A DNA stretch of 64,000 nucleotides from NCBI RefSeq assembly GCF_001571285.1, contig NZ_BCTM01000024.1, positions 1 through 64,000 of the forward strand. Direction: 5' to 3'. Position numbers and translations under genes: made by a program. This document shows positions 27,866 to 37,049 of this stretch, piece by piece; positions within the stretch are counted from its first letter, which is position 1; each line of letters begins with the position of its first letter. The notes beneath the pieces are model-generated. The model made no database searches and was not told the origin of the DNA. It saw only the letters and a list, made by a program, of their open reading frames with translations. This stretch comes from Kluyvera cryocrescens NBRC 102467. Lineage in GTDB: Bacteria > Pseudomonadota > Gammaproteobacteria > Enterobacterales > Enterobacteriaceae.

Positions 27866-28708
27866 TTGTTCGATTAACGTGGGGGCGCACTGCGGCCAGC
27901 GGTAGCCATTATGGACTGCCGTCAGCATCGTCTTCATATCGGCATAGCGCCCTTCGTTACTTGATGCATGCAGCACCACACTGATCAAATCCGCGCCGCC
28001 TGGGGCGCGGGTATAAACCAACAGATGGTTAAGTGCGGCCCCTAAAGTTCCGGTTTTTCCGCCTAATACCTCGGCACCAATCGTCTCGACAAAAGTGAGC
28101 GATGATATGATCCTTTTTTGTCGCGGATTGGAGCCCTCAAGAGACAGCGTATATCGCCGTTTTCCCCAGATATCAGTAATCGCCGGATAATGCAGCGCAG
28201 CCAGCCCCAGACGCGCAATATCCCGCGCACAGGTGACCTGCCCTCTGGCAGCTAAACCGTGGGCATTGATAAAACGGCTGCGAAACATACCGAGCGACAT
28301 CGCCACCCGATTCATCTGCTGCACAAAGCGCTGACGAGGATCGCCCTCTCCCCCTTCGAGCGCCAACAGGCGTTCCCCCATCGTACGCGCAACGATGGTT
28401 GCCGACACGTTACTGGAGGGGATAAGCATATTGTGTAGTGCATCCCACAGGGTTAACGTATCGCCCGGCATCAGATTGTTGCCAGAGCCAGGAGTTTCTT
28501 CCCCCTCCCGCATTATCAGTTTCAGCGTAATGTCGGGCTGGATCTGCAAAGCAGTGATCGCGGCCAATACTTTCGTCAAGGACGCGGGGGCGACGGATAG
28601 CCGCTCATTATGAAGAAACAGTGGCTCACTGACCGATGTGGCCAGGTAACAGCAGGCGCTGCGCGCGCTCAGCGTCTCGCCGAGCGAGTCGCGCCATAGT
28701 ACAGACAT
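27854..28708 (-). CDS. S11-family D-Ala-D-Ala carboxypeptidase-like protein without signal
   Basis: A 284-residue serine hydrolase with all three penicillin-binding motifs: S43-L-T-K46 (APASLTKVL), SSN (LIPSSNVSATI) and KTG (GGKTGTLGA). These fit S11 DD-carboxypeptidases such as DacA/DacC. It is about 100 residues shorter than those, however, and lacks the C-terminal anchor domain. With the preferred start (ATG 28708, GGAGA upstream) there is no export signal. An upstream in-frame ATG at 28741 adds 11 residues (MLLLFLSGDCC) but no classical signal peptide. E. coli has a different gene (ytfI) in this slot as I recall it. Confidence 0.8.
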   Translation of the reverse strand: MSVLWRDSLGETLSARSACCYLATSVSEPLFLHNERLSVAPASLTKVLAAITALQIQPDITLKLIMREGEETPGSGNNLMPGDTLTLWDALHNMLIPSSNVSATIVARTMGERLLALEGGEGDPRQRFVQQMNRVAMSLGMFRSRFINAHGLAARGQVTCARDIARLGLAALHYPAITDIWGKRRYTLSLEGSNPRQKRIISSLTFVETIGAEVLGGKTGTLGAALNHLLVYTRAPGGADLISVVLHASSNEGRYADMKTMLTAVHNGYRWPQCAPTLIEQLTQ

Positions 28709-28770
28709 ACAACAGTCTCCGGACAGGAATAACAGCAGCATCGAGATTCAATGCTGCTGTTGGCAAAAAC

Positions 28771-29517
28771 TTAGAAAATAGATACCCGGAAGCCCGGGTT
28801 GAGGAAAGATTCGCGGGGAGTGTAATCCAGCGTTTTACCTTGCCAGTCGTTGACGTGGGCACCGGCGGCGGCGGCAACCGCGTGACCGGCGGCGGTATCC
28901 CAAATATTGGTTGGCCCAAAGCGCGGATACAGCTGGGCTTCACCTTCCGCCACCAGGCAGAACTTCAGCGATGAACCGATAGACGCCGTCTGGTGCTCAC
29001 CTAACTGCTGCAGGTACTCTTTCAGTTCGTCATCGTTGGCATAGTGCGAACGGCTGACCACCACCTTCGGTGGATTCGCGTCACGAACCTGAATCGGTTT
29101 ACGCACGCCGCACTCTTCTTTCCACGCTTTACCGTTCGCCGCGCTGTACATCACTTTCAGTACCGGGGCATACACCACACCGAGTACCGCTTTGCCGTTT
29201 TCAATCAACGCAATATTCACGGTGAATTCACCGTTGCGTTTAATAAACTCTTTCGTGCCATCCAGCGGGTCGACCAGCCAGTAGCGCTGCCAGTGCTGGC
29301 GTATATCCCAGCCTGGCGGATCTTCTTCAGACAGGATAGGGATGTCTGGCGTCATGGCCTTCAGGCCGTTCACAATCACATGGTGGGCGGCAATATCGGC
29401 CGCCGTTACCGGGGAATCATCTTTCTTGCTGGCAACGTCTAACGGCTGCTTACCATCGTAAACCTGCATGATGGCATCGCCCGCGTCACGCGCAAGCTGA
29501 CTGACTTGTTCTAACAT
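28771..29517 (-). CDS. cysQ: 3'(2'),5'-bisphosphate nucleotidase CysQ
   Basis: Removes the 3'-phosphate from PAP (and PAPS), a toxic by-product of sulfate assimilation; lithium-sensitive, Mg-dependent and membrane-associated in E. coli. The 248-residue protein has the inositol-monophosphatase signatures EEDPPGW (about 68-74), [10 protein letters not shown] (83-92) and a late [15 protein letters not shown]. It belongs to the same superfamily as Fbp in this window. Divergent from cpdB, as in E. coli. Confidence 0.96.
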   Translation of the reverse strand: MLEQVSQLARDAGDAIMQVYDGKQPLDVASKKDDSPVTAADIAAHHVIVNGLKAMTPDIPILSEEDPPGWDIRQHWQRYWLVDPLDGTKEFIKRNGEFTVNIALIENGKAVLGVVYAPVLKVMYSAANGKAWKEECGVRKPIQVRDANPPKVVVSRSHYANDDELKEYLQQLGEHQTASIGSSLKFCLVAEGEAQLYPRFGPTNIWDTAAGHAVAAAAGAHVNDWQGKTLDYTPRESFLNPGFRVSIF

Positions 29518-29862
29518 TCTCCACCTCGTTAATATTACAGTGGCGTTAACCTATTGTTTTACTTATATCGCATCGCCGTTAATTCCGCTATGCCCTAAAT
29601 AATTCGAGTTGCGGGACAAAAAGGCGAAGCCATTTGAACAGCGCCTGCGCTGGCCCCGAAGGGGTGAGGCCAAAGGCCGAATCACGCGGCCAACGCACCT
29701 GCAGCTTTAAGTATGACGGGCATATTCCCATCATTGTTCCGGATAACTGTGAACCGTTGCCGATTTCCCGTCATGATTTTCTGGCATGATTCACACCTTC
29801 GTAAGTAACAGAAAACAAATACATTTAAATCTGTGTCTTAGATCTAAAAAAGGATGCCTCTG
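29518..29862. other. cysQ-cpdB divergent gap
   Basis: This 345-base gap holds an interspersed repeat at 29596-29720 and, on either side, the presumed promoters of cysQ and cpdB. No ORF with a ribosome site is seen. Confidence 0.6.
29596..29720. repeat. Enterobacterial interspersed repeat (AATTCGAGTTGC...AGTATGACGGG)
   Basis: About 125 bases run from TAAATAATTCGAGTTGC to GCAGCTTTAAGTATGACGGG. These end sequences recur, from memory, in intergenic repeats of many enterobacteria. The arms are partly complementary, and the middle can fold (GGCCCCG/CGGGG-type and GAGGCC/GGCC pairs). It is non-coding. Confidence 0.65.
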
Positions 29863-31806
29863 ATGATCAAGTTTAGCGCAACGCTCCTGGCTACGCTGAT
29901 TGCCGCCAGCGTCAATGCGGCAACGGTGGATCTCCGCATAATGGAAACCACCGATCTACATAGCAATATGATGGATTTTGATTACTACAAAGATACCGCC
30001 ACCGAGAAATTTGGCCTGGTGCGGACGGCGAGCCTGATTAACGCCGCGCGCGACGAGGTGAAAAATAGCGTGCTGGTCGATAACGGCGACGTGATTCAGG
30101 GCAGTCCGCTGGGCGACTATATGGCGGCAAAAGGTCTAAAACAGGGTGATATCCACCCGGTCTACAAGGCAATGAACCTGCTCGATTACGCGGTGGGCAA
30201 CCTCGGCAACCACGAATTCAACTACGGTCTTGACTATCTACACAAAGCGCTAGCCGGGGCGAAATTCCCGTACGTTAACGCCAATATCATCGACGTTAAG
30301 ACTAAAAAGCCGCTGTTTACTCCGTATCTGATTAAAGAGACCGAAGTGGTCGATAAAGACGGCAGCAAGCATCAACTAAAAATAGGCTATATCGGTTTTG
30401 TGCCGCCGCAAATTATGACCTGGGATAAAGCCAACCTCAGCGGCAAGGTAACGGTCAACGACATCACCGAAACGGCGCGTAAATATGTCCCAGAGATGCG
30501 CGCCAACGGCGCTGACGTGGTGGTGGTGATTGCCCACTCCGGTCTTTCCGCCGACCCATATCAGGCGATGGCCGAAAACTCCGTTTATTACTTAAGCCAG
30601 GTGCCGGGCGTTGACGCGATTATGTTTGGCCATGCCCATGCGGTCTTCCCGGGTAAAGATTTTGCCAATATTAAAGGCGCGGATATTGCCAAAGGCACGC
30701 TCAATGGCATTCCTGCGGTAATGCCAGGCATGTGGGGCGACCATCTGGGGGTGGTCGATCTGGTGCTCAACAACGATAGCGGCAAATGGCAGGTCACCTC
30801 CGCTCAGGCGCAGGCGCGGCCGATTTACGATGCAGCAGCGAAAAAATCGCTGGCGGCGGAAGACAGCAAACTGGTTGATGCCCTGAAGGCCGATCACGAC
30901 GCGACGCGTGAATTTGTCAGCAAGCCTATCGGTAAGTCCTCCGACAATATGTACAGTTTCCTGTCGCTGGTACAGGACGACCCGACGGTTCAGGTGGTTA
31001 ACATGGCGCAGAAAGCCTACGTTGAGCACTATATTCAGGGCGATCCGGACCTGGCAAAACTGCCGGTACTTTCCGCCGCCGCACCGTTTAAAGCCGGTGG
31101 CCGTAAAAATGACCCGGCAAGCTTTGTCGAAGTCGAAAAAGGCCAACTCACCTTCCGTAATGCCGCCGATCTCTATCTCTACCCGAACACGCTGGTAGTG
31201 GTTAAAGCCAGCGGCAAAGAGGTAAAAGAGTGGCTGGAGTGCTCCGCCGGGCAGTTTAATCAGATCGATGTCCACAGCAGCAAGCCGCAGTCGCTGATTA
31301 ACTGGGACGGTTTCCGCACCTATAACTTCGATGTTATCGATGGCGTGAACTATCAGGTCGATATTACCCAGCCGGCGCGCTACGACGGCGAATGCCAGAG
31401 CATTAACCCGAAATCAGAGCGCATTAAAAATCTGACCTTTAACGGCAAACCTATCGATCCGAACGCTATGTTCCTCGTCGCTACTAACAACTACCGCGCC
31501 TACGGCGGCAAGTTTGCGGGCACCGGGGACAGTCATATCGCCTTCGCCTCACCGGACGAGAACCGTTCCGTGCTGGCGGCATGGATAAGCGCCGAATCGA
31601 AGAAAGCCGGGGAAATTCATCCTGCGGCCGATAACAACTGGCGCCTGGCCCCTATCCACAGCGACACCAAGCTGGATATCCGCTTTGAAACTTCGCCGTC
31701 AGAAAAAGCGGCGGCGTTTATCAAAGAGAAAGCGCAGTATCCGATGAAACAGGTGGCGACCGATGATATTGGCTTTGCTATCTATCAGGTGGATTTAAGC
31801 AAATAA
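29863..31806 (+). CDS. cpdB: 2',3'-cyclic-nucleotide 2'-phosphodiesterase/3'-nucleotidase
   Basis: A periplasmic bifunctional enzyme that hydrolyses 2',3'-cyclic nucleotides and 3'-nucleotides for scavenging. It has 647 residues, as in E. coli. The signal peptide [19 protein letters not shown] is followed by the metallophosphatase domain with [21 protein letters not shown] and [10 protein letters not shown] metal-ligand motifs, then the 5'-nucleotidase C-terminal domain. ATG 29863 was chosen over 29854 because AAGGATG precedes it suitably and it matches E. coli. Confidence 0.97.
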   Translation: MIKFSATLLATLIAASVNAATVDLRIMETTDLHSNMMDFDYYKDTATEKFGLVRTASLINAARDEVKNSVLVDNGDVIQGSPLGDYMAAKGLKQGDIHPVYKAMNLLDYAVGNLGNHEFNYGLDYLHKALAGAKFPYVNANIIDVKTKKPLFTPYLIKETEVVDKDGSKHQLKIGYIGFVPPQIMTWDKANLSGKVTVNDITETARKYVPEMRANGADVVVVIAHSGLSADPYQAMAENSVYYLSQVPGVDAIMFGHAHAVFPGKDFANIKGADIAKGTLNGIPAVMPGMWGDHLGVVDLVLNNDSGKWQVTSAQAQARPIYDAAAKKSLAAEDSKLVDALKADHDATREFVSKPIGKSSDNMYSFLSLVQDDPTVQVVNMAQKAYVEHYIQGDPDLAKLPVLSAAAPFKAGGRKNDPASFVEVEKGQLTFRNAADLYLYPNTLVVVKASGKEVKEWLECSAGQFNQIDVHSSKPQSLINWDGFRTYNFDVIDGVNYQVDITQPARYDGECQSINPKSERIKNLTFNGKPIDPNAMFLVATNNYRAYGGKFAGTGDSHIAFASPDENRSVLAAWISAESKKAGEIHPAADNNWRLAPIHSDTKLDIRFETSPSEKAAAFIKEKAQYPMKQVATDDIGFAIYQVDLSK

Positions 31807-31845
31807 CCACCATACCGGTGAGCGCATCGCTTCTCCGGATTATCG

Positions 31846-31878
31846 CTGGCCGGGTCTTGTGACCCGGCCAGTTTTTTT
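31846..31878 (+). terminator. cpdB terminator
   Basis: CTGGCCGGGTC (31846-31856) pairs perfectly with 31861-31871 over TTGT, followed by seven T. Its T-run overlaps the stop codon of the convergent ytfH (31877-31879). Confidence 0.92.
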
Positions 31879-32284
31879 ACGCCGACGCGGAAACTTCACC
31901 CTCTTCTACCGCCGGGTGGTTTGCCATGACGTCGGGCAAATTAACCTCAATCCAGTCGGCCAGCGCCGCGACCTTCTCGCTTACCGCTTCCCCCATTGGC
32001 GTCAGGCTATACTCAACGTGCGGCGGAACGACCGGGTAGGAGCGACGATGAATAAAACCGTCTTGCTCCAATGCCTGTAGCGACTGAGCGAGCATTTTCT
32101 CGCTGACCCCGCCCATCTTACGGCGCAGATCGCTAAAACGGTGGGTCCCCTCCCGCAGCGCGACCAGAATCAATACTCCCCAACGGCTGGTCACGTGTTT
32201 TAACACGTCCCGCGAAGGGCAGCTTTCGGCGAACAAATTGCCATTACGCAGCTTTTGCGTCAGCGTGGGTTTCGGCTCTTTCAT
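31877..32284 (-). CDS. ytfH: HxlR-type transcriptional regulator YtfH
   Basis: A 135-residue winged-helix regulator of the HxlR family. It has a conserved N-terminal cysteine (ESCPSRDVLKHV), the typical site of redox or electrophile sensing, and the wing-helix region HRFSDLRRKMGGVSEKMLAQSL. It is a little longer at the C terminus than the E. coli protein (126). Divergent from qorB, whose product reduces quinones, with a palindrome between them, so it probably represses qorB until oxidised. That last point is inference. Confidence 0.92.
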   Translation of the reverse strand: MKEPKPTLTQKLRNGNLFAESCPSRDVLKHVTSRWGVLILVALREGTHRFSDLRRKMGGVSEKMLAQSLQALEQDGFIHRRSYPVVPPHVEYSLTPMGEAVSEKVAALADWIEVNLPDVMANHPAVEEGEVSASA

Positions 32285-32302
32285 ACTTACCTTTTTGTAC
32301 GT

Positions 32303-32319
32303 ACTTACTAAAAGTTAGT
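32303..32319. promoter_or_regulatory. Candidate YtfH (HxlR) operator
   Basis: ACTTACTAAAAGTTAGT is palindromic at 12 of 17 positions, and lies between the divergent ytfH and qorB starts. A neighbouring GTACGTAC (32297-32304) is also self-complementary. It fits an HxlR-dimer site. Confidence 0.45.
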
Positions 32320-32368
32320 TATGGTGTTAGCTTACCACAACACCATACGAACACGAAGGAGAACACTG

Positions 32369-33217
32369 ATGATCGCAATTACCGGCGCCACCGGCCAGCT
32401 TGGCCAACACGTTGTTGCTAACCTGCTTAAGACTACCGCGGCAGACCAGTTGGTTGCCGTAGTCCGTAACCCGGCAAAAGCCGAAGCGCTGAGCCAGCAG
32501 GGCGTGAACGTACGCCAGGCCGACTACGGCGATGAAGGTGCGCTGACCAAAGCGCTGCAGGGCGTGGAGAAGCTGCTGATTATCTCCTCAAGCGAAGTCG
32601 GCCAGCGTGCACCGCAGCACCGCAACATCATCCAGGCCGCTACCGCTGCCGGCGTGAAATTTATCGCCTATACCAGCCTGCTGCACGCCGATACATCACC
32701 GCTGGGCCTGGCGGATGAACATATTGCCACCGAGAAAATGCTCGCCGACTCAGGTATCCCTTACGCGCTGCTGCGCAACGGCTGGTATACCGAAAACTAT
32801 CTGGCGAGCGCACCACCGGCGCTGGAGCACGGCGTCTTTATCGGTGCAGCCGGTCAAGGCAAAATTGCCTCCGCAACCCGCGCCGACTACGCGGCCGCAG
32901 CGGCACGCGTCATCAGCGAAGAAGGACATGCCGGGAAAGTCTACGAACTGGCGGGCGATAACGGCTGGACGCTGAGCGAACTGGCGGCCGAACTGGCTAA
33001 GCAGAGCGGGAAAAAAGTGGTCTATCAGAACCTGAGCCAGGCCGATTTCGCCGCCGCCCTGAAGAGTGTGGGTCTGCCTGCCGGGCTGGCGGATATGCTG
33101 GCCGATTCCGACGTTGGCGCGTCCAAAGGCGGTCTGTTCGATGACAGCCATACTCTGAGTAAACTGATTGGCCGCCCAACCACTGCGCTTGCCGACAGCG
33201 TCAAAGGCATTCTGTAA
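32369..33217 (+). CDS. qorB: NAD(P)H:quinone oxidoreductase 2 QorB
   Basis: A 282-residue atypical short-chain (NmrA-like) reductase, formerly YtfG. The glycine-rich loop GATGQLGQ lies at residues 6-13 and the NADPH-contacting arginine region VVRNPAKAEAL follows strand 2. It reduces quinones using NADPH. Start at ATG 32369, preceded by GAAGGAG; an upstream ATG at 32321 lies next to the operator and was rejected. Probably regulated by divergent ytfH. Confidence 0.93.
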   Translation: MIAITGATGQLGQHVVANLLKTTAADQLVAVVRNPAKAEALSQQGVNVRQADYGDEGALTKALQGVEKLLIISSSEVGQRAPQHRNIIQAATAAGVKFIAYTSLLHADTSPLGLADEHIATEKMLADSGIPYALLRNGWYTENYLASAPPALEHGVFIGAAGQGKIASATRADYAAAAARVISEEGHAGKVYELAGDNGWTLSELAAELAKQSGKKVVYQNLSQADFAAALKSVGLPAGLADMLADSDVGASKGGLFDDSHTLSKLIGRPTTALADSVKGIL

Positions 33218-33298
33218 GCGTTAAAAATCGGTTAAATGTGGTAGCGCCCCCGCGGGCCATCTCTGATAATAAACAGATGGCCCAGGGGGAATTATCAC

Positions 33299-34123
33299 GT
33301 GCAAGGCGTACCGGAACAGTTTAACGACGAGAAAGACAGCGCGCGCTTTCGCCACCTGGCGCAGGTGCCGGGCGTTGAGCTGTATCATGCGCATATCTCG
33401 CGCTACGCTTTCGAACCGCACACTCACGAAGCGTTTGGCATCGGTGTCATTGAAGCCGGGGCCGAGCGTTTTCGCTATCGCGGCAGTCAGTATGTCGCCC
33501 CCGTCCACTCCGTTGTCACCATGAACCCCGACGAGCTGCACACCGGCGAGGCCGAAACCGCCGATGGCTGGCGCTATCGGATGATTTATCTGGAGCCGCA
33601 GCTGCTTGAAGAGGTCACCGGCATCCGCCACTGGTGGTTTGCCGATGTTACCCGCCATGACCCGCTGCGCTCGCAGATGATTGGCCGTCAGATCCATGCG
33701 CTCTGGCACACCGACGACCCGTTGGCGCAGAAAGGGCTGCTGCTGGATATGATCGACACCTTTCAGCCGCTGGCCTGCCACGCCCCGGTGCTGCCGGAAG
33801 CGGCCCATCGCTTTGCCCGCGTGCGGGAGTACCTGTATGACAACTACATGCACTCCATTACCCTCGATGAACTGGCGAACGTTGCGGCCCTCAGCCCGTG
33901 GCATTTCCAGCGGCAGTTTAAGGCGCATTTTCACGTCACTCCGCATCAAATGCTGATGGCGGTGCGCCTGTGGCGGGCGAAGGAGTTTCTCACCTACGGC
34001 ATGCCTGCCGCCGAAGTGGCTGCCGCCACCGGGCTGACCGATCAGTCTCACCTGACCCGCGCCTTCACCCAGCGCTATGGCATTACGCCGGTACGCTATC
34101 AAAAACAGGTTAGCCGTCGCTAA
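33299..34123 (+). CDS. AraC-family transcriptional regulator
   Basis: A 274-residue regulator. An N-terminal cupin sensor (HISRYAFEPHTHEAFGIGVI, with the HxH pattern) is followed by two AraC helix-turn-helix motifs (SITLDELANVAALSPWHFQRQFKAH and PAAEVAAATGLTDQSHLTRAF). GTG start at 33299 with AGGGGGA eight bases upstream. It lies 75 bases before ytfF, on the same strand. AraC regulators of this cupin type are often next to amino-acid or drug exporters, so ytfF is the likely target. E. coli has none here, as I recall. Confidence 0.9.
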   Translation: MQGVPEQFNDEKDSARFRHLAQVPGVELYHAHISRYAFEPHTHEAFGIGVIEAGAERFRYRGSQYVAPVHSVVTMNPDELHTGEAETADGWRYRMIYLEPQLLEEVTGIRHWWFADVTRHDPLRSQMIGRQIHALWHTDDPLAQKGLLLDMIDTFQPLACHAPVLPEAAHRFARVREYLYDNYMHSITLDELANVAALSPWHFQRQFKAHFHVTPHQMLMAVRLWRAKEFLTYGMPAAEVAAATGLTDQSHLTRAFTQRYGITPVRYQKQVSRR

Positions 34124-34198
34124 TCAGCAATCTCATACAATACTTCGCACCGTTCCCTTCCTACACTTTGCCCATGATAAATCGATTGGGATCGGATG

Positions 34199-35164
34199 AT
34201 GATTAGCGGTGTGCTGTACGCCCTGTTAGCGGGTTTAATGTGGGGGCTGATTTTTGTCGGGCCGCTTATCGTGCCGGATTACCCGGCGGTATTACAGTCG
34301 ATGGGACGCTATCTGGCGCTGGGGCTGATTGCTCTGCCGCTGGCCTGGATGGGACGTAAACGCCTGCGCCAACTGAGCCGTCAGGATTGGTGGACGGCGC
34401 TGGCGCTGACCCTGGTCGGGAATGTGGTGTACTACATCTGCCTTGCCAGCGCCATTCAGCGCACCGGCGCGCCGGTATCGACGATGATTATTGCCACGCT
34501 ACCGGTTGTCATCCCGATTTTCGCCAACCTGCTGTACAGCCAGCGAGATGGAAAGCTGTCGTGGATGCGGCTCATGCCGGCGCTGGTGCTGATTGGCATC
34601 GGTCTGATGTGCGTTAACATTGCCGAGCTGCGTCAGGGACTGCCCGATTTCAGCGGCTGGCGCTATGGTTCAGGCATCGCACTCGCGTCTATTTCAGTGG
34701 TGTGCTGGGCGTGGTATGCGCTGCGCAACGCCCGCTGGCTACGGGAAAACCCAGAGAAACCACCGCTGATGTGGGCGACAGCTCAGGCGCTGGTGACGCT
34801 GCCGGTATCGCTGGTCGGTTACGTCGCGGCTTGCCTTTGGCTGCACCTGCAGACACCTGATTTTGCACTGCCATTCGGCCCGCGTCCTGCCGTGTTTATC
34901 GGTTTGATGATCGCCATTGCCGTGCTGTGTTCGTGGGTCGGCGCGCTGTGCTGGAATGTGGCGAGCCAGCGGCTGCCAACGGTGATCCTGGGGCCATTAA
35001 TCGTCTTTGAAACGCTGGCGGGGCTGCTCTATACCTTCCTGTTGCGTCAGGAAATGCCGCCAATGCTGACGCTGAGCGGGATTACGCTGCTGGTGATAGG
35101 CGTGGTGATTGCCGTGCGGTCGAAACCGCAGAAACCGGCGGTCGTGCCGGTTTCTGAGGCCTAA
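34199..35164 (+). CDS. ytfF: EamA/DMT-family inner-membrane transporter YtfF
   Basis: A 321-residue protein with ten predicted membrane helices and two EamA repeats (about 5-140 and 155-310). Length and sequence match E. coli YtfF, which sits in the same place (ytfE-ytfF-ytfG). The substrate is unknown; the family exports amino acids, metabolites or drugs. ATG 34199 is preferred (MISGVLYALL as in E. coli), with 34196 as an alternative. It ends four bases before the stop of the convergent broken chemoreceptor. Confidence 0.9.
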   Translation: MISGVLYALLAGLMWGLIFVGPLIVPDYPAVLQSMGRYLALGLIALPLAWMGRKRLRQLSRQDWWTALALTLVGNVVYYICLASAIQRTGAPVSTMIIATLPVVIPIFANLLYSQRDGKLSWMRLMPALVLIGIGLMCVNIAELRQGLPDFSGWRYGSGIALASISVVCWAWYALRNARWLRENPEKPPLMWATAQALVTLPVSLVGYVAACLWLHLQTPDFALPFGPRPAVFIGLMIAIAVLCSWVGALCWNVASQRLPTVILGPLIVFETLAGLLYTFLLRQEMPPMLTLSGITLLVIGVVIAVRSKPQKPAVVPVSEA

Positions 35165-35167
35165 GGC

Positions 35168-36820
35168 TTAGAAGGTTTCCCAGTTCGCTTCGTTGTGCAC
35201 AGCCATTTTGGCCGATGGGGCGGGCTGCTTTTTCACCGGTGTTTTCTGCGCCTGCTGCTGGCGGGTAATCCTGAATACCGCGACCGTTTCGTTGAGACGC
35301 GCGGCCTGCTCTTCCAGCGCGGCAGCGGCCGTTGCAGACTCCTCCACTAGCGAGGCATTCTGCTGTGTGACGCGGTCCATCTCGGCCACCGCCTGACCGA
35401 CCTAGTCGATGCCACGGCTCTGTTCATCAGAAGCCGAGGCGATTTCGCCCATAATGTCGCTCACGCGAGTCACGGCGTTGACGATCTCGGCCATCGTCTC
35501 ACCGGCCTCATGTACCAGCGCGGAACCCGCGCTAACGCGGTTACCCGAATCGTCAATCAGTCCCTTAATCTCTTTTGCCGCCTGCGCGCTCCGCTGCGCC
35601 AGCGTGCGCACTTCCCCTGCCACAACGGCAAAGCCACGCCCTTGCTCACCGGCGCGCGCGGCTTCTACCGCGGCGTTCAGCGCCAGAATATTGGTCTGGA
35701 AAGCAATGCCATCAATCACATTAGTGATCTGCGCAATTTTGCTGGAGCTCGCGGCGATTTCATCCATGGTACGCACCACGCCATCCACAACATTGCCACC
35801 TTTCTGCGCGGTCTCTGAGGCGTTCTGTGCCAGTTGAGTCGCCTGACGGGCGTTATCGGCGTTTTGCTTCACGGTCGCGGTCAGCTGTTCCATGCTCGCT
35901 GCCGTCTCCTCCAGCGATGCCGCCTGCTGCTCGGTACGCGAAGAAAGATCGTTGCTGCCGGCAGAGATTTCGCCCGCACCGGTGTAAATGGTGTCTGCAC
36001 CTTCACGCACCACGCCAACGGTTTTTGCCAGCGACTGCTGCATCTCGTTCACGTTACGCGCCAGCAGCGCCATTTCGTTGCTGCCTTCGGTGTTGATGTT
36101 ATTGGTCAGGTCACCTTCCGCGATATGACGAATATGCGCCATCACCGTATGCAGAGGCTTGAGCAGCACCCGCTGCATCGCTACCCAACTGACGACTATC
36201 ACCGCCACCACCAGCAGCATAATCGCCGCCAGGGCCCACAGAATGCGGGAATAATCGCTTTCATTTTGCTTAATACCGGCGTTGGTCAACGAAGCCTGCG
36301 CGGCACGCCAGTCCTGATACACGGCCTGCATGGCCTGCTGTTTCTGTTCGGCGTTTTGCTTAAACATCTCTTCCAGTTTGCCTTCCGCCAGCAGTTCATT
36401 CATCCGCGCCAGCGTTGCAGAATAGATGCCGTACTGCTTCTCCAGACTGTCCGACAGATGCCCATCCAACCCCGGAGTTTCCGGCAGAGCATAGTACTTG
36501 TCGTAATGACGCTTCGCCTCGGCCAGCAGGTTGTTGGCGGTATCCACCAGCGTTTTCAGTTCACCGCCGTTGGTGCTGCTCGCCATCGTGCCTTGCAGAC
36601 GCAGCATACCGCGGTTTAGGGTGACGCGAGCCTGGTTTAAGCTAATCCACGCGTCGGTAAACTCCGCTACGTTCTGACTGGAAAGCTGGGAAACGGTAAA
36701 GTTTTGCTTGTCGTTGTTGAGCGCGCGTACGAATACGCCCGCAGAAATAAGCTGCATCGCGCCCAGCGCGAACAGCACGATAATTAGTACGGTAATGACT
36801 TTTATTCGTTTGAACATCAT
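35168..36820 (-). pseudogene. Serine-receptor-like chemoreceptor broken by an amber codon
   Basis: One continuous frame of 551 codons is interrupted by TAG at 35404-35402, where relatives have CAG ([13 protein letters not shown]). The first part (472 residues) has two membrane helices, a Tsr-like periplasmic domain, HAMP, and the signalling tip GIAFQTNILALNAAVEAARAGE. After the stop the same frame continues through the last methylation helix and a basic linker to NWETF, the CheR/CheB tether. A single C-to-T change explains it, with no other damage. The truncated product would keep the tip but lose adaptation sites and tether. It has its own sigma-28 promoter. A sequencing error or amber suppression are alternatives. 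Confidence 0.88.
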
Positions 36821-36854
36821 TTGCCTTTCTAGTGCAGGTGGTCTTGAAGTCTCA

Positions 36855-36881
36855 CTATCGGCAGCGCGGCGGGGTTATTTA
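36855..36881 (-). promoter_or_regulatory. Sigma-28 (FliA) promoter of the broken chemoreceptor
   Basis: On the minus strand TAAA (36881-36878), 15 bases, then GCCGATAG (36862-36855), matching FliA consensus TAAA-N15-GCCGATAA except for the last base. It lies 35 bases before the ATG. Confidence 0.85.
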
Positions 36882-37000
36882 ATCGATTCAGGTCTTACCA
36901 GAGTCATTCTTAATAAGATTCAGCACCTTAAAAGAAAATAATTTTTTGTGACAGCTATCACGTAAATCCGCTCCCTCGAAAGGGGTATATCTTCGCCATA

Positions 37001-37023
37001 AAGATGCATTTAAAATACATCTT
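37001..37023. promoter_or_regulatory. NsrR operator of ytfE
   Basis: A near-perfect 11-1-11 palindrome starts AAGATGCATTT and ends AAATACATCTT, fitting the NsrR consensus of two AAGATG-type half-sites. It lies 27 bases before the ytfE ATG. The nsrR gene itself is at 51884-52309. Confidence 0.9.
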
Positions 37024-37049
37024 ATATTATTGATGACGAGGTAACTGCT

